Origin: Geodermatophilaceae bacterium
GTDB lineage: Bacteria; Actinomycetota; Actinomycetes; Mycobacteriales; Geodermatophilaceae
Assembly: GCA_013696785.1 (NCBI GenBank)
Contig: JACCXW010000124.1
Coordinates: 1-9,967 of the forward strand
Reading direction: 5' to 3'
DNA length: 9,967 nt
A program made the translations under genes and the position numbers. This document shows positions 1 to 6,461 of this stretch, piece after piece. The notes beneath the pieces are model-generated. The model saw nothing but the letters and a program-made list of their open reading frames with translations, did not search any database and was not told the DNA's origin. The first letter of the stretch is position 1. Every line of letters begins with the position of its first letter.

Positions 1-114
1 ATGTGGATCATCTTGTCGGTACCCGTGGGTCCCGTGGGTACTGCGCTGGAAGGCGCGAGGAATATGCAGAGGCTGATGAAGAGAACGAGCGAGAAGCACG
101 CCCGGCGCAGCTGA
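1..114 (+). CDS. C-terminal end of an unrecognised protein, open at the window edge
   Basis: Frame 1 reads 37 codons from the first base to a TGA at 112-114. About 30 of the 37 third positions are G or C, as expected of a real actinobacterial frame, and better than chance for the overlapping frame 3. The peptide starts with a hydrophobic stretch (MWIILSVPVGPVG) and ends with a basic tail (KRTSEKHARRS), which would suit the cytoplasmic end of a membrane protein. The ATG at base 1 may be an internal methionine, since the true start is probably outside the window. It converges with the QueA-like gene, and a hairpin lies between them. No family is recognised, and a chance open frame cannot be excluded. 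Confidence 0.4.
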   Translation: MWIILSVPVGPVGTALEGARNMQRLMKRTSEKHARRS

Positions 115-134
115 TCGACGGTCACTCGCCCAGT

Positions 135-149
135 CTCCCGCGCCGGGAG
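135..149. terminator. Hairpin between convergent genes
   Basis: CTCCCG and CGGGAG form a perfect 6-bp stem around a 3-nt CGC loop, 2 nt beyond the stop of the minus-strand QueA-like gene and 20 nt beyond the plus-strand stop at 114. There is no T-tract on either side. Short GC-rich stems without a U-tract are common at actinobacterial gene ends, so a bidirectional terminator is plausible but not proven. Confidence 0.45.
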
Positions 150-151
150 CC

Positions 152-1267
152 TCACGGGAGGAGCAGGTGCACGTCCCCGAACTCATGCCAGCGGTAGCCG
201 CCGATCAGGGCGGCGGCGTACGAGCTGCAGAGCAGGCCCTGCCCGGCCACCGCCTCCAGCATCATCAGATGCGAAGCCTGCGGCTCGTGCCACCCCGTCA
301 GTAGACCGTCCACTGTGGACACCTTGTGATCGGGGCCGATGACGAGATCCGTCCAGCCCTCCGCCGCCTGCACCGTTCCCCGAGCATCGACGGCAGACTC
401 CAGCGCGCGGACGACCGTCGTACCGATGGCGATCACCCGTCCGCCGCGGGCGTGCGTCTCGGTGATCGCCTGTACGGTGGCCGCCGGGACCGAGAACCAC
501 TCCGCGTACGGCGGATCGCCGGCCTCGGCCGACGACACCCCGCAGTGCAGCACCACGTCTGCGAGCTGGACGCCCCGCAGCCGCAACCGGCGGATCAGTC
601 GCGAGGTCAGAGGACGCCCCGCGCTCGGCATCTCCACACTGCCTGGCGTGTCGGCGTACGACGTGCGGTAGCTCGACAGTGGCCACGGCGAACTGACATA
701 CCCGTACCGGATCGGCCGGCCGTGCATGGTGAGCCAGCGCAACAGCGGCACCGGCGTGCCGATCTCGGCGACCCACAGCCTGGCCCGGTCCCGGCCGCCG
801 GGGTAGGAGTCGATGACGCGCAGTTCCCCACCGCCGCGCAGTTGCACGACCTCGCCGTACCTCGGCTCGTCGGTCTGGGTGCTGGCCGGCGGGTCCGGAA
901 CGCGGAACTCGACCGTCCACGCCGAACGGGTGTCGGCCAGCGCGTCCTTCGGTGACCCCCCGGGCAGCACCGTCGACAGATGGATCTCGACAGGCTGGGC
1001 GTCTCGGCCGACTCCGGTGATCGCGGCCGGCAGCGTGTCGGAGCCGTTGACGACCACGAGGTCGCCAGCACGCAGCACGGAGGGCAGGTCACGCGCTCGG
1101 CGATGCTCCAGCGGGCGACCGGCCGCCGCGACGAGCATCCGCACGCCGTCCCGGGCGATGCCGCGGGCCTCCGGGGGGGCCGTGGCGATGTTCCCCACCG
1201 GCACCTCGAAGTCCGGCAGGCACGTCAGGCCGGACCGGCCCGCGGCAAGAGGGGTCACCGACGTCAT
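152..1267 (-). CDS. Divergent QueA-like protein (SAM:tRNA ribosyltransferase-isomerase family)
   Basis: 371 aa. QueA transfers and isomerises the ribosyl part of SAM onto preQ1 in tRNA to make epoxyqueuosine. Family signatures visible are GDLVVVNGSDTLPA (68-81), YRTSYADTPGSVE (200-212), IAIGTTVVRALES (279-291), VDGLLTGWHEP (319-329) and the C-terminal YRWHEFGDVHLLLP. Compared with E. coli QueA, APTAGLHF has become MPSAGRPLT (213-221), the HVGAGTF stretch has become HCGVSSAEAG (241-250), and the MHSE motif is absent, the sequence reading DPPYAEWF (251-258). Fold membership looks secure, but the queuosine reaction is not. The ATG overlaps the stop of the upstream SDR gene (ATGA, 1264-1267), with AAGGG about 8 nt before it, so the two genes are probably translationally coupled. 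No other queuosine gene is in the window. Confidence 0.85.
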   Translation of the reverse strand: MTSVTPLAAGRSGLTCLPDFEVPVGNIATAPPEARGIARDGVRMLVAAAGRPLEHRRARDLPSVLRAGDLVVVNGSDTLPAAITGVGRDAQPVEIHLSTVLPGGSPKDALADTRSAWTVEFRVPDPPASTQTDEPRYGEVVQLRGGGELRVIDSYPGGRDRARLWVAEIGTPVPLLRWLTMHGRPIRYGYVSSPWPLSSYRTSYADTPGSVEMPSAGRPLTSRLIRRLRLRGVQLADVVLHCGVSSAEAGDPPYAEWFSVPAATVQAITETHARGGRVIAIGTTVVRALESAVDARGTVQAAEGWTDLVIGPDHKVSTVDGLLTGWHEPQASHLMMLEAVAGQGLLCSSYAAALIGGYRWHEFGDVHLLLP

Positions 1268-1959
1268 TCCACGGCCCTTGCCAGCGCGTGTCCGGTGAGC
1301 GCGCCGGCGCTGTACCGACCCGAGGGCAACGCGCCCTTCAGAATCGACTCCAGGCAGGGCAGCACCGACTCCGGCAGCGGCCGGTCGCTGATGTCCTCGC
1401 CGGGGTAGGCCTCGGCATGCATCTGTGTCCGCATGTCACCCGGGTCGACGGCGTACACCCGGAGGTCCGGCTCCTCGGCAGCGAGCACCTTGACGATCTG
1501 GTCGAGCGCGGCCTTGCTGGCGCCGTACCCACCCCAGCCCTCGTACGCCTCCACCGCCGCATCACTGCTGATCGCGATGATCGTGCCGCGGTTTGCCCGC
1601 AACGTCGGCAGCGCAAGCTGGATCAGCCGCAACGGCGCCACCGTGTTGACGTCCAAGGTGTGCCGCAGCCGCTCCACGTCGTAGTCGGCCAGCGGTGGCA
1701 GCGGGTTCTGCCCGAGCGTCGAGGCGTTGAGGATCAGCAGGTCGAGGCCTCCCCCGGCGGCGGTCACCAGGGCGCGACGGTGAGTCTCGTCGGTGACATC
1801 CCCGACGACGGCGGTGACGCCGCTGAGCCCCTCGGTGGCCGCGGCGAGATCCGCGGCAGTCCGGGCGTCGACGACGACGCGCCAGCCGCCGTCGGCCAGG
1901 TGCGTGGTGAGTGCAAGTCCGAGGCCTCGCGAGGCCCCGGTGATGAGTGCTGTAGTCAT
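1264..1959 (-). CDS. SDR-family NAD(P)-dependent oxidoreductase
   Basis: 231 aa, the usual length of a classical short-chain dehydrogenase/reductase; soluble, substrate unknown. Visible motifs are the nucleotide-binding TGASRGLG (7-14), the acidic GDV (53-55), LNAS in place of the usual NNAG (77-80), DVN (103-105), Ser132 in AISSDAA, and the catalytic YGASK with Tyr145 and Lys149. After the catalytic site comes VDPGDMRTQMHA, the usual PG motif. Start: the ATG at 1959 gives a fold-length N-terminus but has no strong ribosome-binding site. In-frame GTG and ATG codons up to about 12 codons upstream are alternatives. The stop overlaps the QueA-like start. It lies 71 bp after the response regulator, with a palindrome in between. 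Confidence 0.88.
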   Translation of the reverse strand: MTTALITGASRGLGLALTTHLADGGWRVVVDARTAADLAAATEGLSGVTAVVGDVTDETHRRALVTAAGGGLDLLILNASTLGQNPLPPLADYDVERLRHTLDVNTVAPLRLIQLALPTLRANRGTIIAISSDAAVEAYEGWGGYGASKAALDQIVKVLAAEEPDLRVYAVDPGDMRTQMHAEAYPGEDISDRPLPESVLPCLESILKGALPSGRYSAGALTGHALARAVE

Positions 1960-2017
1960 GACCACCACGCTGCCGCGGGTCACCATCGACGGCATCGGCC
2001 GCGGGTCCGTGGCGGTG

Positions 2018-2033
2018 TAGGACGAAGGTCCTA
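2018..2033. promoter_or_regulatory. Palindrome TAGGAC-N4-GTCCTA at the regulator stop codon
   Basis: A perfect two-fold symmetric site of 6-bp arms with a 4-bp centre (GAAG on the plus strand) lies 58 bp upstream of the SDR start and contains the TAG stop of the response regulator. GGAC-N4-GTCC is the core geometry of the DosR box (GGGAC-TWWA-GTCCC), so an operator for a NarL-type regulator is possible. In RNA it would fold as a 6-bp stem with a CUUC loop, so a transcript-end or processing hairpin is the alternative. No clear -10 element is seen between it and the SDR start. Confidence 0.4.
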
Positions 2034-2681
2034 GGTCTCCCGGACCAGACCCTCCCGTACGGCGTACAGCGCCGCCTGGGTCCGGTCGGTCACACCGAGC
2101 TTGGCCAGTACGGCGCTGACATGGGCCTTGACAGTCTTCTCCGACAGCGCCAGTTCCCGCGCGATGAGCCGATTCGTGAGCCCGCGAGCGATCAGCTGCA
2201 GCACCTCGGACTCCCGTGGAGTCAACGGGTCGCGCTGCTCGGCATTCATGCTGCGCATCACGGTGGCCGCCACTTGCGGGTGCAGTGGCGCCCCGCCTGC
2301 GGCCACCGACCGCAGCGCGTCGGCGAGTTCGCGCGGACCGATGTCCTTGAGCAGGTAGCCGGCGGCACCGGCGTGGATGGCCGACAGCACGGCCTCCTGC
2401 CCGCCGAAGCTGGACAACACGACGACCTTGACGTCGGGATGGTCCCGGCGCAGCCGGCGCAGCGCGTCCACGCCGGACAGTCCCGGCAGCACCAGGTCCA
2501 TGACCACGATGTCCGGCAGCAGCGACCGGACGAGCGCGAGTGCCTGCTCCGCGGTGCCCGCCTCGCCGACGACGGCCATGTCCGGCTGCAGTTCGAGGAA
2601 CGTCCGCAGCCCGGTCCGGACCAGCTCGTGGTCGTCGCACAGCAGCAGCCGGATCGGCTCGGGCACGGGCATCTCAGACAC
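2031..2681 (-). CDS. NarL/LuxR-family two-component response regulator
   Basis: 216 aa, typical for the family. The receiver domain (about 9-125) has the acidic pair Asp16/Asp17, the phospho-acceptor Asp62 (MDLVLPG), Ser90 as the switch residue, and Lys112 (LLKD). A short linker leads to a LuxR-type helix-turn-helix (about 152-208), with LTPRESEVLQLIARGLTN and the recognition helix in SEKTVKAHVSAVLAKLG. Expected role: a transcription factor switched on by phosphotransfer from the kinase encoded just upstream. The GTG at 2681 follows GAGGTG and overlaps the kinase stop by 8 bp; the ATG at 2672 is an alternative start three codons in. In the recognition helix the position of the DosR DNA-contacting Asn is Ala, so identity with DosR should not be assumed. 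Confidence 0.93.
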   Translation of the reverse strand: MSEMPVPEPIRLLLCDDHELVRTGLRTFLELQPDMAVVGEAGTAEQALALVRSLLPDIVVMDLVLPGLSGVDALRRLRRDHPDVKVVVLSSFGGQEAVLSAIHAGAAGYLLKDIGPRELADALRSVAAGGAPLHPQVAATVMRSMNAEQRDPLTPRESEVLQLIARGLTNRLIARELALSEKTVKAHVSAVLAKLGVTDRTQAALYAVREGLVRET

Positions 2682-3807
2682 AGGGCACCTCGGCCAGCAC
2701 CACGGTGCCGCCGCCGCGCGTGCTTTCCAGCTCGAGCGTGCCGCCCAGGGCGGCCACCCGCTCAGCCATGGACGTCAGGCCGAGCCGGGTCGATTGCTGC
2801 TGGGAACTTCGCGGCAGCGCGAAGCCCCGACCGTCGTCCCGCACGGTCAGTCGAACACCGTCATCGGGGTACTCCAGCAGCACGTCGACCCGGCCCGCTC
2901 CGGAGTGTTGCAGCGCGTTGGACAGTGCCTCCGTGGCGACCTTCAGCAACTCGGCGTCCACCAGCGGGCGCCGTACGACGGCGACACCCGGTGCGGAGAA
3001 GCGGATGTCGACGTCGTGGACGCGGCGGAGCAGGTCGACGCGGCGGCGCAGGGCGGCGGCCAGGCCGTCCCGCCCGAGATCGGTTGGTCGCAGCGTGTCC
3101 ACGAGCGCGCGCAACTCGTCCTTCGCGGTGGTGGCCAGCGTCCGGACCCGGTCGAGCTCTTCGCCCAGGCGTCGGTCGGAACCGGCGAGTGTGGCCGCGG
3201 TCTCGGCGGACAGGGACAGACTGAACAGGGTCTGGGTCACCGAATCGTGCAGGTCCCTAGCGAGCCGGGTCCGTTCCTCGGCGATCGACAGCTCCCGGGA
3301 CCGCTCGTGCCGCTGGGCGTTCACGACGGCGAGCGCCGCGTGCGCTGCCAGTGCCTCGACCACCTCCTGGTCGGCGTCGGTGAACTCGCCACCCTGGGCC
3401 GGGTCGGTGAGGTACAGCCCGGCGACGATCTCCCCGCCGGCGATGATCGGGACGCCGAGGAAGGCGGTCATGACCGGATGCGCTGAGGGCCACCACTGAA
3501 AGCGTGGGTCGGTGCGGATGTCGGCCAGCCGCAACGGCTCGGGATTGGTCAGCATCGCACCAAGGATCCCGTGCGTACGAGGCAACGCGCCGATCGCCTC
3601 CCACGTCTGCGCATCGACCCCGGCGGTCAGGAACAGCGCGAAGCCACCTTCGCCATCCGGGACCCCGACGGCGGCGTACCGCGCGCCGGTCAGCTCACGC
3701 GCGGCGTCCAGGATCGTCTGCAGCACCGCTTCGGTACGCCGTACGCCGCCAAGGGCCAGGGCGAGATCGAGAAGCCGGCGTAGGACGCCGGGATCATGGG
3801 TACCCAT
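2674..3807 (-). CDS. GAF-domain sensor histidine kinase (DosS/NarX-type, HisKA_3)
   Basis: 377 aa from the ATG at 3807, chosen because CAGGA lies 8 nt upstream; the frame stays open to another ATG at 3858. There is no membrane segment, so a cytoplasmic sensor is expected. Order: one GAF domain (about 24-164); the dimerisation/phosphoacceptor helix with RLARDLHDSVTQ, His187; and the HATPase_c domain with N-box EALSNALQHS (Asn297), G1 DDGRGF (324-329) and G2 GLTSMAER (343-350). The GAF stretch around HPVMTAFLGVP resembles GAF-A of mycobacterial DosS. His110 and Tyr132 fall where DosS has the heme ligand His149 and the distal Tyr171. DosS has two GAF domains; this protein has one. It would phosphorylate the overlapping downstream regulator. 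Kinase identity is firm, heme binding is inference. Confidence 0.93.
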   Translation of the reverse strand: MGTHDPGVLRRLLDLALALGGVRRTEAVLQTILDAARELTGARYAAVGVPDGEGGFALFLTAGVDAQTWEAIGALPRTHGILGAMLTNPEPLRLADIRTDPRFQWWPSAHPVMTAFLGVPIIAGGEIVAGLYLTDPAQGGEFTDADQEVVEALAAHAALAVVNAQRHERSRELSIAEERTRLARDLHDSVTQTLFSLSLSAETAATLAGSDRRLGEELDRVRTLATTAKDELRALVDTLRPTDLGRDGLAAALRRRVDLLRRVHDVDIRFSAPGVAVVRRPLVDAELLKVATEALSNALQHSGAGRVDVLLEYPDDGVRLTVRDDGRGFALPRSSQQQSTRLGLTSMAERVAALGGTLELESTRGGGTVVLAEVPCV

Positions 3808-3815
3808 CGCGTCTA

Positions 3816-3820
3816 TCCTG
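3816..3820 (-). promoter_or_regulatory. Ribosome-binding site deciding the kinase start
   Basis: CAGGA on the minus strand lies 8 nt before the ATG at 3807. It favours this start over the in-frame ATG at 3858, whose use would make the kinase start codon overlap that of the divergent membrane-protein gene. The divergent spacer is then 49 bp (3808-3856); no convincing -35/-10 pair was found in it for either direction. Confidence 0.5.
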
Positions 3821-3856
3821 ACAGCGATGCGAATCGGATGACGGCGGGATCTGGCC

Positions 3857-4297
3857 ATGGGTGACGCAGGTGGCGGGGGCGGCGTAGCGCCGCTGGCAGG
3901 TGCGCGGCTCGGTGCGGCGCAGGTGGTGCGCTACGGCGGGATGCTCTTCCTGGCGGCGGTGCTGGTGCAGTTCTACCTGGCCGGCCGGGGCGTATTCGGT
4001 GCGTCCGGACCGGTCGAGGGGGCCGAGGACCTCGACCCGCATCGGCTCCTGGGCACGGTGCTGGCGGCGTTGGCGCTGATCCTGCTCGTCGCCGCGGCCG
4101 TTGCCCGCCAGACGCAGCGGATGTTGCCAACGGCTGTGGTGCTGTTCGTCCTCACCGCGGTGGAGGGCCTGCTGGCCGGCGCCGGCAGTGACACACCGTC
4201 CCTCGCCGGCGGGTTGCACGTCGTCGTGGCCCTCCTCATCTTTGGACTCGGCGTGGAACTGGTGTCCGGTACCCGGACGCTCTCGCCGCGCCGTTAG
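3857..4297 (+). CDS. Four-helix membrane protein, DUF6220-like
   Basis: 146 aa with four hydrophobic segments at about 24-42, 62-83, 90-108 and 116-136, a glycine-rich N-terminus and a basic C-terminus (TLSPRR). QFYLAGRGVF after helix 1 and DPHRLLGTVL at the start of helix 2 resemble the DUF6220 family of small actinobacterial integral membrane proteins, whose function is unknown to me. His62 opens helix 2 and His121 lies at the start of helix 4; paired membrane histidines can bind heme, but nothing else here shows that. Transcribed divergently from the sensor kinase across 49 bp, and convergent with dapB. The upstream GGCGGGA gives a weak ribosome-binding site. Family assignment is from memory of sequence pattern and moderately sure. 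Confidence 0.75.
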   Translation: MGDAGGGGGVAPLAGARLGAAQVVRYGGMLFLAAVLVQFYLAGRGVFGASGPVEGAEDLDPHRLLGTVLAALALILLVAAAVARQTQRMLPTAVVLFVLTAVEGLLAGAGSDTPSLAGGLHVVVALLIFGLGVELVSGTRTLSPRR

Positions 4298-4298
4298 C

Positions 4299-4354
4299 TT
4301 CAGCGCCCGCGCAAGGAATTTCAGCGCCCGCGCACGGGTCTCAGAGCCCGAGCA
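4299..4354. repeat. Three tandem 20-21 bp units across the dapB stop codon
   Basis: TTCAGCGCCCGCGCA occurs exactly at 4299-4313 and 4320-4334. A third copy with 3 changes in 15 (CTCAGAGCCCGAGCA) lies at 4340-4354 and is the last codons plus stop of dapB. The periods are 21 and 20 bp. The first two units fill the whole 43-bp gap between the convergent dapB and membrane-protein stops. The arrangement suggests duplication of the dapB 3' end. Confidence 0.8.
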
Positions 4355-5108
4355 GGGGCTCCAGGCCGACAGTGAGACCCGGTCGCCGGTTGACCTCTCG
4401 GACCGCGAGCAGGACGCCGGGCATGAACGACACCCGGTCCAGCGAGTCGTGCCGGATGCTCAGCGTCTCCCCGGTCGTGCCGAACAGCACCTCTTGGTGC
4501 GCGACGAGGCCGGTCAGCCGGACCGAATGCACCCGGATGCCGTGCGGGGCGCAGCCACGGGCACCGGGCATCTCGGTGACGGTGCCGTCCGGTGGGGCGC
4601 CCATGCCTACCTCGGCGCGGGCCGCGGCGATCGCCTGGGCGGTGCGGTCGGCGGTACCGCTCGGGGCGTCCACCTTCGACGGATGATGCATCTCGATGAT
4701 CTCGACGGACTCGAAGAATTGAGCGGCCTGCTCGGCGAAACGCATGCTGAGAACCGCGCCGATGCCGAAGTTCGGGGCGATCAGGACGCCGAGTTCGGGT
4801 TTGTACTCCAGCCACTCCCGCACCGTTGCGAGCTTGGCATCATCGAACCCGGTGGTACCGACAACGCAGTTGATGCCCTGGTCGATGCAGAACCTGATGT
4901 TGTCCATGACCACGTCGGGCGTGGTGAAGTCGACGACAACGTCAGCGCCCGCGTCCGCGACGTTGAACAACCAGTCGCCCGAGTCGACCATGGCGACGAG
5001 TTCGAGATCGGGCTCCCCGTCGATCGCCCGGCAGACCTCGGCGCCCATCCGGCCACGGGCACCGAGTACTCCCACTCGAAGCAGCTCCACCTCCTGGCTG
5101 ATGGTCAC
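4341..5108 (-). CDS. dapB: 4-hydroxy-tetrahydrodipicolinate reductase
   Basis: 255 aa, full length. DapB reduces the dihydrodipicolinate intermediate with NAD(P)H in the diaminopimelate/lysine pathway, feeding peptidoglycan and protein synthesis in the cytoplasm. Visible: the dinucleotide-binding GVLGARGRMG (13-22), VVVDFTTPD (57-65), VVGTTGFDD (82-90), APNFGIGAVL (111-120), the family signature EMHHPSKVDAPSGTA with catalytic His141/His142 and Lys145 (139-153), and the C-terminal FMPGVLLAVREV. Start: the GTG at 5108 overlaps the peptidase stop (GTGA) and follows GAGGGAG at a 4-nt spacing; the in-frame ATG at 5159 would add 17 residues unrelated to DapB. Last gene of the rpsO-pnp-peptidase-dapB run. 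dapA and thyX, often next in actinobacteria, are not here. Confidence 0.97.
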   Translation of the reverse strand: MTISQEVELLRVGVLGARGRMGAEVCRAIDGEPDLELVAMVDSGDWLFNVADAGADVVVDFTTPDVVMDNIRFCIDQGINCVVGTTGFDDAKLATVREWLEYKPELGVLIAPNFGIGAVLSMRFAEQAAQFFESVEIIEMHHPSKVDAPSGTADRTAQAIAAARAEVGMGAPPDGTVTEMPGARGCAPHGIRVHSVRLTGLVAHQEVLFGTTGETLSIRHDSLDRVSFMPGVLLAVREVNRRPGLTVGLEPLLGL

Positions 5109-6457
5109 AGAACTCCCTCGAGGTCGGCGTCCTTGAAGGGACCGACGACAGCCAAGCACATCGGCTGATCCAGCAGATCGTGGGCAAGCTCGCGGATCTG
5201 CTCGGGTGTCACGGCGTCGATCCGGCTGAGTAGATCGGTGACCGTGATGTGCTCGCCGTACGTCAGCTCGCTCTTGCCGATCCGGCTCATCCGGGACCCG
5301 GTGTCCTCCAGCCCCAGGACGAGCCCGCCGCGGAGCTGGCCCTTGCCGCGGGTCACTTCCTCGTCGGTGAGGCCGTGCTCAGCCACCTTGCCGAGTTCCT
5401 CTCGCAGGATCGCCAGCACCTCCCGAACCCGCTTGGGCTGGCAGCCGGCGTAGACACCGAACGTCCCGGCCCCCGCGAACTGGGTGGCGTATGAGTACAC
5501 GGAGTACGCCAGGCCGCGGCGTTCGCGGACCTCCTGGAACAGTCGCGAACTCATCCCGCCGCCTAGGGCGTTGTTGAGCACACCCATGGCGTACCGGCGC
5601 TCGTCACAGCGATCGAGGCCGAAGCCTCCCATGGTGATGTGCGCCTGCTCGGTCCCGCGGTCGATCACACCGACTCGCGCAGCCGGTGCGTCCGGGCGCG
5701 GCGGCGTACCCGTCCGGGGTGGAGCCGGAATACCGCCGTCTCGCAACTGGGGTTCGAAGGCCTTGCGGACAAGTCGGACGATGGTGCCGTGGTCGACGTT
5801 TCCAGCGGCCGCCACCACCATCGACGACGGTCGGTAGCGGCGGCGGTAGTACCCGGCAATCTGGGTCCGCTGCAGCGACTCGATCGAGGCCACCGAGCCG
5901 ATCACCGCCCGCCCGAGCGGATGCGACCCGAACAGCGTCTCACCGAACAGGTCGTGTACGGCGTCGCCCGGGTCGTCGTCGCGCATCGCGATCTCTTCCA
6001 GGATGACGCCGCGCTCGTTCTCCACGTCCGCGCTGGTGATCACCGCGTCGGTGACGACATCGCACACCACGTCGACCGCTAGCGGTAGGTCGCTGTCGAG
6101 GACGTGGGCGTAGAAGCAGGTGCTCTCCTTGGCGGTGAAAGCGTTCATCTCACCACCGACGGCGTCCATCACCGCCGCGATCTCCAACGCGCTGCGCCGC
6201 TGGGTGCCCTTGAACAGCAGGTGCTCCAAGAAGTGCGACGCACCGGCCAGCGGCGTCGTCTCGTCCCGGGAGCCGACACCGACCCACACGCCGAACGTCG
6301 CGGAGTGCACTCCCGGCATCGATTCGGTGATGACCCGCAGCCCGCCCGGCAGCACGGTGCGGCGGATGACTCCGCCGTCCGTGCCCCGGGAGAGCAGTCG
6401 GGTCTGGGCCTTACCGCCGGCCCCCGCGACGGTCAGGTGCGGCGCCTTGGAGGCCAT
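5105..6457 (-). CDS. M16-family (pitrilysin/processing-peptidase-like) zinc metallopeptidase
   Basis: 450 aa, the usual length of the single-chain bacterial M16B peptidases related to mitochondrial processing peptidase. The inverted zinc motif HFLEH is at 75-79 (His75, Glu78, His79). The distal zinc ligand is expected at Glu155 in ERGVILEEI, the 76-residue distance typical of the family. The second, inactive half carries RRGLAYSVYSY (313-323) and the GKGQLRGGLVLGLEDT region. It has no signal peptide, so it is cytoplasmic; its substrates are unknown. The ATG at 6457 is 4 nt after the pnp stop; the open frame extends upstream to 6667, but only as a shadow of pnp. It is the usual neighbour of pnp in actinobacteria and overlaps dapB by 4 bp, so it is probably co-transcribed with both. 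Confidence 0.95.
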   Translation of the reverse strand: MASKAPHLTVAGAGGKAQTRLLSRGTDGGVIRRTVLPGGLRVITESMPGVHSATFGVWVGVGSRDETTPLAGASHFLEHLLFKGTQRRSALEIAAVMDAVGGEMNAFTAKESTCFYAHVLDSDLPLAVDVVCDVVTDAVITSADVENERGVILEEIAMRDDDPGDAVHDLFGETLFGSHPLGRAVIGSVASIESLQRTQIAGYYRRRYRPSSMVVAAAGNVDHGTIVRLVRKAFEPQLRDGGIPAPPRTGTPPRPDAPAARVGVIDRGTEQAHITMGGFGLDRCDERRYAMGVLNNALGGGMSSRLFQEVRERRGLAYSVYSYATQFAGAGTFGVYAGCQPKRVREVLAILREELGKVAEHGLTDEEVTRGKGQLRGGLVLGLEDTGSRMSRIGKSELTYGEHITVTDLLSRIDAVTPEQIRELAHDLLDQPMCLAVVGPFKDADLEGVL

Positions 6458-6461
6458 CCGG

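Noticed and set aside
1960..2640. N-terminal extension making the SDR frame 458 codons long
   Set aside because: The extra part is an out-of-frame reading of the response regulator gene and is Arg/Ala-rich; the SDR fold starts at MTTALITGAS.
2121..3486. Two long plus-strand open frames (367 and 369 codons) opposite the kinase and regulator genes
   Set aside because: They are antisense to two firmly identified genes, have low-complexity Arg/Ala/Gly-rich or Ser/Thr-rich composition and show no domain; typical stop-poor shadows in high-GC DNA.
3808..3858. Kinase start at the ATG at 3858
   Set aside because: Its start codon would overlap that of the divergent gene, and the added residues (MARSRRHPIRIAVRIDA) precede a well-supported start with CAGGA at 3816-3820.
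3794..4239. Minus-strand frames opposite the membrane protein
   Set aside because: Low-complexity His/Gln/Arg-rich shadows; the plus-strand frame has four clear membrane helices.
5109..5159. ATG start for dapB at 5159
   Set aside because: It would add 17 non-homologous residues; the GTG at 5108 has a perfect ribosome-binding site and the GTGA overlap.
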